From contig LAZY01000013.1 of the NCBI GenBank assembly GCA_001013295.1, positions 1-64,000 on the forward strand: a stretch of 64,000 nt of DNA. Reading direction: 5' to 3'. The stretch is from Chryseobacterium indologenes. Its GTDB lineage: Bacteria; Bacteroidota; Bacteroidia; Flavobacteriales; Weeksellaceae. The first letter of the stretch is position 1, and every line of letters begins with the position of its first letter. Shown here piece after piece: positions 55,907-64,000 of the stretch. The position numbers were made by a program, and so were the translations under genes. The notes beneath the pieces were generated by a model. It worked only from the letters and a program-made list of their open reading frames with translations. It was not told the DNA's origin and made no database searches.

Positions 55907-57181
55907 TTAAATCGGTTTAAAACTTAATCCCTGTTCCTGCAGTATTAGTTGTTCCTGCTCTTTATAGTAACCACCTACTAATTTATCATGAATAGCTTCA
56001 AACGCTGCGAGAGTTTCATTGATCTCAGCATCCGTATGGGAAGCGGTAGGAATTAATCTTAAAAGAATCATTCCTTTCGGAATTACAGGATATACGACTA
56101 CCGAAGTAAAGATTCCGTAATTCTCTCTCAGGTCTTTTACCAATAGAGTAGCCTCTACAGGAGTTCCCTGCATCATCACCGGAGTTACACAGGTATTGGT
56201 ATCCCCAATGTTGAATCCTCTGTCTCTTAATCCGTTTTGTAGTTTATAAACATTCTCCCAAAGTTTAGCTTTGATCTCCGGTCTTGTTCTCAATAGCTCC
56301 AGTCTCTTCAATCCTCCGATTACCATTGGCATTGTAAGAGATTTTGCAAAGATCTGTGATCTAAGGTTGAACTTCAGGTATCTGATGATTTCTTTGTCAC
56401 CCGCAAGGAATGCCCCGAAACCAGCCATTGATTTGGCAAAAGTAGAGAAGTATACATCGATCTGATCCTGGCAGCCTTGTTCTTCACCAGCTCCCGCACC
56501 TGTTTTACCAAGTGTCCCGAAACCATGGGCATCATCTACCAAAAGTCTGAAATTATATTTTGATTTAAGGTCGCAGATCTCTTTCAGTTTTCCCTGCTGT
56601 CCTCTCATTCCGAAAACCCCTTCCGTGATCACAAGGATACCACCTCCTGTTTCTTCAGCTACTTTAGTTGCTCTCTGAAGGTTTTTCTCAAGGCTGGCCA
56701 TATCGTTGTGCTTATAGGTAAATCTTTTACCTGAATGAAGTCTTACCCCATCTACGATGCAGGCATGAGAATCCATATCATAAACAATAACGTCATTTCT
56801 GCTTACCAGCGCATCAATGGTAGACACCATTCCCTGATAACCGAAATTCAATAAATATGCTGATTCTTTTTGTACGAAGTCTGCCAGTTCTTTTTCTAAC
56901 TGAAGGTGCTGATCTGTCTCTCCAGACATTGCTCTTGCCCCCATAGGATAGAACATTCCATATTCTGCAGCCGCTTGCGCATCCGCTTGCTTTACTTCAG
57001 GATGATTACACAATCCTAAATAGTCATTGGCACTCCAGAAAATTACTTCTCTACCCTGGAACTGCATCCTCGGGCCGATAGGTCCCTCTAGTCTTGGGAA
57101 AATAAAATAGCCTTCACCGTAATCTGCAAATTGTCCAAGAGGTCCTGGATTTTCTTTTATTCTTTCAAAAATATCCAACAT
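55907..57181 (-). CDS. Alpha-oxoamine synthase, probable cysteate fatty acyltransferase (sulfonolipid synthesis) or serine palmitoyltransferase
   Basis: 424 aa, PLP fold-type I. SANDYLGLCNHPEV, PMGARAMSGET, the cofactor aspartate/histidine in VDDAHGFG (D216-H219), and K250 in STFAKSMAGFGAF, which forms the PLP Schiff base. The family joins an amino acid with an acyl thioester, releasing CO2. Members include serine palmitoyltransferase and 2-amino-3-ketobutyrate ligase. The adjacent cysteate synthase-like gene upstream on the same strand (80-bp gap) points to the capnine pathway of Flavobacteriia, where cysteate and a fatty acyl-ACP/CoA give 3-ketocapnine. I infer this; sphinganine synthesis stays possible. 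Confidence 0.8.
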   Translation of the reverse strand: MLDIFERIKENPGPLGQFADYGEGYFIFPRLEGPIGPRMQFQGREVIFWSANDYLGLCNHPEVKQADAQAAAEYGMFYPMGARAMSGETDQHLQLEKELADFVQKESAYLLNFGYQGMVSTIDALVSRNDVIVYDMDSHACIVDGVRLHSGKRFTYKHNDMASLEKNLQRATKVAEETGGGILVITEGVFGMRGQQGKLKEICDLKSKYNFRLLVDDAHGFGTLGKTGAGAGEEQGCQDQIDVYFSTFAKSMAGFGAFLAGDKEIIRYLKFNLRSQIFAKSLTMPMVIGGLKRLELLRTRPEIKAKLWENVYKLQNGLRDRGFNIGDTNTCVTPVMMQGTPVEATLLVKDLRENYGIFTSVVVYPVIPKGMILLRLIPTASHTDAEINETLAAFEAIHDKLVGGYYKEQEQLILQEQGLSFKPI

Positions 57182-57203
57182 TGTATCGTAATTTTTAAGT
57201 AAA

Positions 57204-57236
57204 AAAGCCTTTCTTGTAGAACACGCAAAAGGCTTT
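57204..57236 (-). terminator. Hairpin between the two PLP enzyme genes
   Basis: AAAGCCTTT (57204-57212) and AAAGGCTTT (57228-57236) pair with a 15-nt loop, A-rich before and T-poor after. It could attenuate or terminate the upstream gene, so that the acyltransferase is transcribed less, or act as processing site. Confidence 0.45.
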
Positions 57237-57260
57237 ATGATATCGTGATTTTAATTGTTC

Positions 57261-58298
57261 TTATTTGATAAACTCTGTTTTGAAAACTTCGTCGTAGTTG
57301 TGAACACAGTTGTTGACAAACCCCTGTTCAGCCATCCATTTATCACTGTAGACTTTGGTGATGTATCTAGAACCGTGGTCCGGATAGATCAAAACGATCA
57401 CATCATCCTGAGTCAGATTGTGAGACTGTGCATACTGCATCAATCCCTGGGTAACTGCTCCTGTAGTATACCCACCCATGATCGCTTCTTTCAATGCAAT
57501 CTCACGGGTTCTGTAGGCCGACATTTCATCATTTACCCTCACAAACTCATCTACTTTGTCGAAAAGGAGAGCTGCAGGGATAAGGTTTTTACCCATTCCT
57601 TCAATTTGGTAAGGATGTACATCTTCTTTATGGATTTCTCCTGTCTCGTGATAGCTTTTCAATATTGATCCGTCTGCATCCACCCCGATAATTTTAATAT
57701 CCGGATTCTTTTCCTTTAAAAACTTCGCTGAACCTGATAAGGTACCTCCTGTTCCTGTACATGCAAAAAGGTGAGTGATCTTACCTTGTGTCTGTTCCCA
57801 GATTTCAGGACCTGTAGTCTGATAATGGGCATCAATATTCAGTTCATTGAAGTACTGATTGATGTAAATAGAATTGGGAGTTTCCAAAGCGATTCTTTTC
57901 GCTACCTCATAATAAGATCTTGGATCATCCGCCGGTACATTGGCAGGACATATATAAACAGTAGCTCCTAGTGCTTTAAGATAAGCAATTTTCTCCGGCT
58001 TTGTCTTGTCACTTACTGCAAGAATACATTTATATCCCTTAATGATACATACCATTGCAATAGAAAACCCTGTATTTCCAGAAGTAGTTTCTACAACTAC
58101 GGAATCCTCTTTCAATAAGCCTTTTTTCTCTGCGTTCTCTATAATATGAAGTGCGATTCGGTCTTTGGTGGAATGTCCAGGATTATATGATTCTAACTTG
58201 GCATAAACGGTTGCTGGAATATCTTTTGTAACAGTATTTAGCTTCACCATAGGAGTGTTTCCTATTAGGCCAAGAATATTATCGTAAACATTACTCAT
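57261..58298 (-). CDS. PLP-dependent beta-replacement enzyme, probable cysteate synthase (cysteine synthase/CBS family)
   Basis: 345 aa, fold-type II. Start DNILGLIGNTPMVKLN, PLP lysine K45 in NPGHSTKDR (cysteine synthases have NPGGSVKDR), TTSGNTG (71-77) and GTGTGGTLSG. The C-terminal region continues without a CBS regulatory domain. In the capnine pathway the corresponding enzyme makes cysteate from O-phosphoserine and sulfite. Here the changed PGHST loop and the neighbouring acyltransferase-like gene fit that role; ordinary cysteine synthase or cystathionine beta-synthase remains possible. A TATTTTTG box (58329-58336, minus strand) marks its promoter. Confidence 0.8.
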   Translation of the reverse strand: MSNVYDNILGLIGNTPMVKLNTVTKDIPATVYAKLESYNPGHSTKDRIALHIIENAEKKGLLKEDSVVVETTSGNTGFSIAMVCIIKGYKCILAVSDKTKPEKIAYLKALGATVYICPANVPADDPRSYYEVAKRIALETPNSIYINQYFNELNIDAHYQTTGPEIWEQTQGKITHLFACTGTGGTLSGSAKFLKEKNPDIKIIGVDADGSILKSYHETGEIHKEDVHPYQIEGMGKNLIPAALLFDKVDEFVRVNDEMSAYRTREIALKEAIMGGYTTGAVTQGLMQYAQSHNLTQDDVIVLIYPDHGSRYITKVYSDKWMAEQGFVNNCVHNYDEVFKTEFIK

Positions 58299-58328
58299 TA
58301 TTTGTTATTTTCAATAAAAATCTGACTG

Positions 58329-58336
58329 CAAAAATA
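58329..58336 (-). promoter_or_regulatory. -7 box of the cysteate synthase-like gene
   Basis: Minus-strand TATTTTTG matches TAnnTTTG, 31 bp before the start codon. Confidence 0.5.
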
Positions 58337-58520
58337 CAAAAAAATAAATAATTACTAAACTTTTGTTTGATTTCTAGGCGTGTTTCAGTAAAAATCTATT
58401 TTGGCATTTATAGTTTTAACACGACTATAGTCGCAAATACCATTCCAAAATTTTTAAATTTTGTTAAAACCCACATAAAATAATATAAAAGCCTTATTTT
58501 CGCATAATTGATTTAATACT

Positions 58521-61500
58521 ATGAAAAATTGGACTTTTAGGCAATGGAACACCGTTTTAGGATGGGTGATTTTCGTCATTGCGTTTTTCACGTACTTGTC
58601 CACCATAGAACCCAATTTCAGTTTTTGGGATTGTGGCGAGTACATTTCTTCTGCAGTAAAACTTGAAGTAACGCACGCTCCCGGAGCGGCATTATTCCAG
58701 ATAGTGGGTGCCGTGGCAGCCATTTTTGCATTAGGGAAAGGCGAAAATTACTCCATCGTAATTAATGCGATGTCTGCATTGTTCAGTGCGCTGACGATTT
58801 TATTTTTGTTTTGGACGATCACGCACTTTGTAAGACGACTCTTAAACAAAGATTTTGAAGAAATCACCAAACACCAGGAAATCTCTATTTTGTTTGCCGG
58901 AGCAGTAGGAGCGCTTTGCTTCACGTTCTCAGACACATTCTGGTTTTCTGCCGTAGAAGGAGAGGTTTATTCAATGGCTTCCATGTTTATCGCTCTTTTG
59001 GTCTGGTTGATCACAAAATGGGAAAATGAGTACAAAGCGGCAGACAGTGAAAGGTGGATTATCCTTATTTTCTTCGTTTTGGGACTTTCTGTGGGAGTAC
59101 ACATGATGTGTATGCTGGCAACACCTGCAGTATGTCTGGTATACTACGCAAGAAACTATAAGTTTACCTGGAAAAATTTTATCTGGGCTAACCTTATTAC
59201 GCTGGGAATTCTGATCGTTGTATTCAAAATTATTTTCCCGTTGATCATGACGATGTTCGGAAGACTGGAAATTTTCTTTGTAAACGGTTTGGGACTTCCT
59301 TTCCATTCAGGAACGATTGCTGCATTTATTCTGATGGCTGCAATCTGCTACTTCATCATCAGATATGCCAGAAAAACAAAAAGAAATCTGTATCAGACCA
59401 TCGCACTATCTGTAGTGTATATGATCATCGGGTTCTCCTGCTGGATGGTAATCCCAATCAGAGCGAATGCTAATCCGCCGATGAACCTTAACGACCCTGA
59501 TACGGCGATCGGTATGCTGGATTATTACAACAGAGAGCAGTACGGCGACTGGCCAACGATCTACGGACAGAACTACACGGCATTCCTTGATGCCAACGGA
59601 ATCGAAAAGAACGAAGACGGAAGCTTTAAAACAAAAAAGACGGGAGAAATCTACGAAAAAGATGAAAAAACCGGAACGTACAGAAAAACCGGGGACCGCT
59701 TCAACTATGTTTTCAACAAGTCTCAGGTAAGCTTAATGCCAAGAATGTTCAATGAGGACAAAGATGTAATGGCCAACTATATTTCAATGTATGGTGCTCC
59801 TGATTTTACATTCAACTATGGAAATGAAGATGTGGCAGACAATCCGCAGGCTAAGCAGATCTTTGACGAACTGAGAGCAAAATACGAAGATAAGTCGATT
59901 ACCGCTTCAGATTATCTGAAAGTAAAGCCTTATAACCTGATCAATGTTCAGAAGCCTTCATTGCTTCAGAATATGGATTATTTCATTTCGTTCCAGAACG
60001 GATATTATTTCGTAAGATATCTGATGTGGAATTTTGTAGGAAGACAGAACGACCTTGAAGGAAATATGGAAAGTACCAAAGGGAACTGGATTTCCGGAAT
60101 TCCTTTTATTGATAATGCTATTGTAGGGAATCAGGATAAGATGCCTGCCAAATTTAAAAATGAAAGTACGGTTAAATTCTTCTTCCTTCCATTAATTTTA
60201 GGATTGATCGGTTTCTTCTTCCAGTTGAACAGAGATTTCGGAAGATTCTATGCTTTATTATCTTTATTTATCATCACCAGTGTCGGAATTATTTTCTACA
60301 CAGGGGTAAAGCCTTTCGAACCGAGAGAGAGAGATTACGCAATGGTAGGTTCTTTTTATGCTTTCTCCATCTGGATCGGATTAGGTGCAGGAGCTATTCT
60401 GTGGTTCTTACAGTCTAAAATCAAATCCAATGGTGCGAATGTCGCATTAGGAGTTGTATTGTTGGGAGTTCCTTTTATGATGGGCTTCCAGAACTATAAT
60501 GTTCACGACAGAAGTAACAGATATACGGCATACGACTATGCTTATTCAGTACTGAAATCACTACCGAAGGACGGAATTTTATTCGTTTACGGAGATAATG
60601 ATACTTATCCGGTTTGGGCGATCCAGGAAACTGAAAGATTCAGAGACGATGTGAAAGTGGTTAACTTTACCCTTGCATCAACCCCTTGGAACCTTGACCA
60701 GATAAAAAGAAGAACGTATAATGCAATGGGAATTCCTAGTCAGTTGACCCACGAAGATTACAGAGACGGAGTAAACGACCAGATCTATATGATGAAGAAA
60801 GAAGACTGGGAAGGAGTATTCTCTATGTTGAAAGAGCAGGGTGTTCCTGATACGGAATTCCAGGCGTTCAGAAAGTATCTTACTCAGGATTCATTGACTT
60901 TGAAAGAGGCAATCAATTTCATCAAATTCAAATCTCCTGAAAAAGATCAGTTGTTGAAAATGTACTTCGGAGAAGAGAAATATGAGAAATACAACATTCT
61001 TCCGGTAAACAAATTCATTCTTCCGGTAAATAAGGAAAATGCTTTAAAAGCAGGAATTATCAATCAGGCTGACCTTCCAAATGTTGCTAATCAGATCATG
61101 ATTACTTACAAAGGAAATACATTGTATAAAAACAACCTGATCCTGATGGATTTATTGGCAAACTTCGACTGGAAACGTCCAATTAACTTCTCTTCAGGAG
61201 GTATTTATGACAGTGAAAACATTTTCTATCTTAACGATTATCTTCAGTTTGACGGTTTCAGCTACAGATTGATTCCAATCCAGACCCTGCCATCAGCTGA
61301 CGGAGATATGGGAAGAGTAGATGCCAACCACCTTTATAATGTAGTGAAGAACTTCAGATGGGGTAACTTTAAAGATCTGAATGCTCACTTTGATGAAACA
61401 GCTACTTCCAATATCATCAGCTACAGAATGTCAGCAAGCAGAGCTGCAGCAGCCTTAGCATTGAGCGGACAGAAAGCGAAAGCATTAGAAATACTGGATC

Positions 61501-62006
61501 TTGCAGCGAATGAAATTCCTGTAGAAAAATACAATGATCCCCGTTCATTAAGCTCTATTGTATCAGGGTACATTATTGCAGGACAGGAGCAGAAAGGTCT
61601 TCAGCTGGCAGAAGTGCTTAAGAAAGGAATCTTTGAAGAATATGATTATTATCAAAGTCTTTCTAAAGCGGACCAAAGCTATCTGAGAAGACAGATGAGA
61701 ACAAAACCAATGGAATATTCTCTTGTAGTAGCAGCTGTTACCGATGCTTATACAAAGATAGGCCAGAAAGAAAAAGCGTATGCTTATCTGGTAAAATCCA
61801 TTGAGCCGATTGATAAAAAGTTCAATGCTTTTGTAAAAGATCTTGAACAAATGGGCAGAGAGAAAGCAATGAAAGAATCTGACGAAGTTCAAAAGATCAC
61901 TCCATTCTATCAGTACTTATTTGATGTCATGGAACCTTTTGATTCTACTTACTCTAAAGAAAAAGAAAATCAGATCACTTCAGCAATTATCAAAGCAACA
62001 CGATAA
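58521..62006 (+). CDS. DUF2723 (GT-C, protein O-mannosyltransferase-like) membrane protein
   Basis: 1161 aa. N-terminal half with about 10-12 membrane helices; the first loop contains NFSFWDCGEYISSAVKLEVTHAPG (landmark, D/E residues being the catalytic pair of GT-C folds). The C-terminal ~450 residues are soluble, with TPR-like repeats near the end. DUF2723 members are found throughout Bacteroidota and are thought to transfer sugars from a lipid carrier onto proteins outside the membrane. A second GT-C gene follows 90 bp downstream. A possible -7 box TATTTTCG lies near 58494. Confidence 0.9.
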   Translation: MKNWTFRQWNTVLGWVIFVIAFFTYLSTIEPNFSFWDCGEYISSAVKLEVTHAPGAALFQIVGAVAAIFALGKGENYSIVINAMSALFSALTILFLFWTITHFVRRLLNKDFEEITKHQEISILFAGAVGALCFTFSDTFWFSAVEGEVYSMASMFIALLVWLITKWENEYKAADSERWIILIFFVLGLSVGVHMMCMLATPAVCLVYYARNYKFTWKNFIWANLITLGILIVVFKIIFPLIMTMFGRLEIFFVNGLGLPFHSGTIAAFILMAAICYFIIRYARKTKRNLYQTIALSVVYMIIGFSCWMVIPIRANANPPMNLNDPDTAIGMLDYYNREQYGDWPTIYGQNYTAFLDANGIEKNEDGSFKTKKTGEIYEKDEKTGTYRKTGDRFNYVFNKSQVSLMPRMFNEDKDVMANYISMYGAPDFTFNYGNEDVADNPQAKQIFDELRAKYEDKSITASDYLKVKPYNLINVQKPSLLQNMDYFISFQNGYYFVRYLMWNFVGRQNDLEGNMESTKGNWISGIPFIDNAIVGNQDKMPAKFKNESTVKFFFLPLILGLIGFFFQLNRDFGRFYALLSLFIITSVGIIFYTGVKPFEPRERDYAMVGSFYAFSIWIGLGAGAILWFLQSKIKSNGANVALGVVLLGVPFMMGFQNYNVHDRSNRYTAYDYAYSVLKSLPKDGILFVYGDNDTYPVWAIQETERFRDDVKVVNFTLASTPWNLDQIKRRTYNAMGIPSQLTHEDYRDGVNDQIYMMKKEDWEGVFSMLKEQGVPDTEFQAFRKYLTQDSLTLKEAINFIKFKSPEKDQLLKMYFGEEKYEKYNILPVNKFILPVNKENALKAGIINQADLPNVANQIMITYKGNTLYKNNLILMDLLANFDWKRPINFSSGGIYDSENIFYLNDYLQFDGFSYRLIPIQTLPSADGDMGRVDANHLYNVVKNFRWGNFKDLNAHFDETATSNIISYRMSASRAAAALALSGQKAKALEILDLAANEIPVEKYNDPRSLSSIVSGYIIAGQEQKGLQLAEVLKKGIFEEYDYYQSLSKADQSYLRRQMRTKPMEYSLVVAAVTDAYTKIGQKEKAYAYLVKSIEPIDKKFNAFVKDLEQMGREKAMKESDEVQKITPFYQYLFDVMEPFDSTYSKEKENQITSAIIKATR

Positions 62007-62047
62007 AATACATTTAAAAACGGGACTTCGGTTCCGTTTTTTTATTA

Positions 62048-62078
62048 TTGGGAATCCTGAATATTAAGATTATATTTG
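62048..62078 (+). promoter_or_regulatory. Promoter of the second GT-C gene
   Basis: TTG (62048-62050), 20 nt, TATATTTG (62071-62078); the ATG is at 62097. Confidence 0.7.
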
Positions 62079-62096
62079 TGAAACTAAAAATACATA

Positions 62097-63584
62097 ATGG
62101 CTGAAGCACAAAATAGCAAATTCCCAATCTATGCCGTCATCATTACGGTTCTTTTCAAACTTCTTTTTTTATTGACACACTACATCCAGGAAGATGCATT
62201 TATTACTTGGAGAGTTGCTCAGAATCTATTGGACTACGGAGTGATCGGTTTCAACGGAAATACTAAAATTTCAGCATCTACTACTCATCTGTACGTTTTT
62301 GTGTCTTATATTTTCAACCTGATTTTTGGTAAAGAAAACTTTATAGAACCTCTTTTGATCTTTAATTCTATTCTGTTTACCATAGGAACACTATTTCTTT
62401 CTCGTCTGGTTCTTAAAAATCCGTGGCATAAGGCTCTTTTTATATTTTTGATCGGTATCTTGCCGCCATCTATTAAAATTTCAATACTTGGAATGGAATA
62501 CGGACTCCTGTTCTTCCTGGAAATGGCATTACTGTATTACGGATTTCATAAAGGAAAGAAATGGGTATTGACCCTTCTTCCGGTTTTGATCATGTTTACA
62601 AGAGTTGATACCGTCATATTCTTAGGCATTGCATTTCTTGTAGATACATTCTGGAACAAAAAAATCAGATGGAATTATGTATTGGGTGGCGTATTGGGAA
62701 TCTTATCAACATTGGCTTTCAACTGGTTCTATTTTGGAGAAGTGGTCAATAATACCATCACTGCCAAAAAACTGCTTTATGAAGAAAACTTTACTTTTCA
62801 ACAGCATATTCATTACTTCTTTAAGAGTTTCGGGAACTTCTGGGGAATGCTAAAACTTCCGGGAGACTTTAATCCGTTTACGATCGTTGTCCTGATCTTT
62901 GAACTTCTTTGTTTTATTTATCTGATCAGACAGAGAGGCAGCAGAAACTATTTTTTATGGATCATTTTCATTTTCGGATGGACCAAACAGCTTATTTTTC
63001 TGTCTCAGAAAAGTTTATTCGACTGGTATTACTGGGTACCACAGCTTTTGCTCTTCGTTCCGGTCCTTATTTTTGTACTGGAACAGAAAGAGAAAAGAAA
63101 CTTATGGTTATCCCTGCTTGTGGGAATATATATTCTTCCGATGCTGGCATTCCAGACTGTTCATTCCATTGCTACAGGAAACGGAGAGTGGAACTACCGA
63201 AGAACCATTGGAATCTTTTTAAATCAATACGAAAAAGACAAAAACCAATGGATCTTACTGGAGCCTGCCGGATATATTCCATATTTTTCAGGATTAAAAA
63301 CGATAGATGAGGTAGGTTTGGTAGACAAGCAAATTCAGGAAGAAATCAAAAAAGATAAAGTGAACTACTGGATCAATACAGTAAAAACAAGAAAACCCAA
63401 ATATCTGCTTTCGTATCAGAATTTAGATGAAGGGAAAAATGCAGAGTACTATAAAACCCATTATAAACTGCTGAAGGAATTTAGGGTAAAAGATCATCTG
63501 AACAGTAAAAACAAGATTCTTGAAAAAATCTATCATCTGAAGCCTTCAGGAACAGATTATAATCTGTACATTAGAGTTGATTAA
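62097..63584 (+). CDS. GT-C type membrane glycosyltransferase
   Basis: 495 aa with about ten membrane helices. The first periplasmic loop has IQEDAFITWRVAQNLLDYG, comparable to the DDAFxxxRYAxNL loop in AftB-type arabinosyltransferases and other GT-C enzymes, where an Asp/Glu pair binds the lipid-linked donor. The C-terminal ~110 residues are soluble. The acceptor is unknown. It has its own promoter; adjacency to DUF2723 suggests a shared envelope glycosylation role, which is inference. Confidence 0.75.
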   Translation: MAEAQNSKFPIYAVIITVLFKLLFLLTHYIQEDAFITWRVAQNLLDYGVIGFNGNTKISASTTHLYVFVSYIFNLIFGKENFIEPLLIFNSILFTIGTLFLSRLVLKNPWHKALFIFLIGILPPSIKISILGMEYGLLFFLEMALLYYGFHKGKKWVLTLLPVLIMFTRVDTVIFLGIAFLVDTFWNKKIRWNYVLGGVLGILSTLAFNWFYFGEVVNNTITAKKLLYEENFTFQQHIHYFFKSFGNFWGMLKLPGDFNPFTIVVLIFELLCFIYLIRQRGSRNYFLWIIFIFGWTKQLIFLSQKSLFDWYYWVPQLLLFVPVLIFVLEQKEKRNLWLSLLVGIYILPMLAFQTVHSIATGNGEWNYRRTIGIFLNQYEKDKNQWILLEPAGYIPYFSGLKTIDEVGLVDKQIQEEIKKDKVNYWINTVKTRKPKYLLSYQNLDEGKNAEYYKTHYKLLKEFRVKDHLNSKNKILEKIYHLKPSGTDYNLYIRVD

Positions 63585-63708
63585 AAGATTAAAAATAAAG
63601 AGCTTAAAAATATAGAGAAACAAGGTGCTAACAACACTTTCACTCTAATACTCTCAAACCTTCAAACCCAATCTCTGCAAACTATTATCCAAAAACGACA
63701 ACCTAACT

Positions 63709-64000
63709 ATGAAATACTGTGCTTTTCTCCGCGGCGTTAACGTAAAAGGAACCAATATGAAAATGGCCGAAGTCTGCCAGGTCTTTAAAGATGCCGGAAT
63801 GATGGAGGTAAGTTCTATTCTGGCTTCCGGAAATATTGTTTTTTCTTCAGATAAAAACGCTGAAGACCTGAAGATCCTGCTGGAAAAAGCGATGTCAGAA
63901 CATTTTTCCTACGAAGCTTTTTTGTTTATCAGGTCTCAGGAAGAAACAGGACTCTTCTGGAACAGTATTCCTTTTGAAAAGAATGAAGGTTTCCATATTT
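63709..64000 (+). CDS. DUF1697 family protein (5' part, cut by the window end)
   Basis: 97 residues are visible from the ATG at 63709 and the frame is open to base 64000. The start YCAFLRGVNVKGTN and the segment ILASGNIVFSSD are typical of DUF1697, a small (~175 aa) cytoplasmic family of unknown function. The remainder lies outside. 125 bp of plain AT-rich sequence precede it. Confidence 0.85.
   Translation, partial: MKYCAFLRGVNVKGTNMKMAEVCQVFKDAGMMEVSSILASGNIVFSSDKNAEDLKILLEKAMSEHFSYEAFLFIRSQEETGLFWNSIPFEKNEGFHI

Overview
The window is a piece of a Flavobacteriia (Bacteroidota) chromosome, most likely Chryseobacterium. The evidence is low G+C, promoters of the TTG-N19/20-TAnnTTTG type, a type IX secretion C-terminal signal, menaquinone genes, a class A beta-lactamase of the Chryseobacterium chromosomal type, gliding-phylum families (DUF2723, DUF4199, DUF4286, DUF4920, GIN domain) and a GG-leader peptide of the Chryseobacterium bacteriocin-like type. 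I see no rRNA, tRNA, CRISPR array, transposase or prophage. One structural RNA, the small SRP RNA, lies on the minus strand at about 24.5 kb. The genes to the right of 2.7 kb are mostly on the plus strand.

Layout. 0-4.6 kb: a secreted T9SS protein, an XRE regulator facing a 970-bp gene-free, motif-rich region, an M14 peptidase and a DUF4920 protein. 4.7-9.6 kb: an APC permease, two isolated T6SS-iii baseplate genes (gp25/TssE-like and TssF) and a class A beta-lactamase. 9.9-17 kb: uvrA, small membrane, secreted and lipoprotein genes, and a 44-residue double-glycine-leader peptide next to a frameshifted lipoprotein. 17.2-24.6 kb: gyrA (Phe at position 83, a quinolone-resistance-type residue), a TPR protein, menB-menA, an SRPBCC protein, a metallo-hydrolase and the SRP RNA. 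24.7-38.3 kb: mostly housekeeping and envelope genes (GT2, phosphosugar mutase, aminotransferase, PAP2, kdsB, a LolA-like protein, a glutathione peroxidase) with two more frameshifted genes. 38.4-42.3 kb: ribF, atpD-atpC and a secreted protein. 42.7-53.3 kb: a B12-type radical SAM protein, a LytS/LytR-type two-component system and an unfamiliar group of bactofilin-like beta-solenoid, secreted and TPR proteins. 53.5-58.3 kb: a Crp/Fnr regulator, an F420-reductase-like protein, a DMT exporter, and a pair of PLP enzymes that look like the sulfonolipid (capnine) pathway. 58.5-64 kb: two GT-C type membrane glycosyltransferases and the 5' part of a DUF1697 gene.

Points of most interest: the cysteate synthase-like/acyltransferase-like pair (55.9-58.3 kb); the GG-leader peptide (14.17 kb); an array of TACAAATGTA boxes before the XRE gene in a region that also carries a DnaA box; a degenerate GyrB-like mini-protein (27.75 kb); GyrA F83; the beta-solenoid/LytSR island (45-53 kb); and three genes each broken by a one-base loss in a short homopolymer, which could be assembly error or phase variation. 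Several short dispersed inverted-repeat families fill the intergenic gaps. All family assignments come from reading the sequence and from memory of the families; no database search was run.
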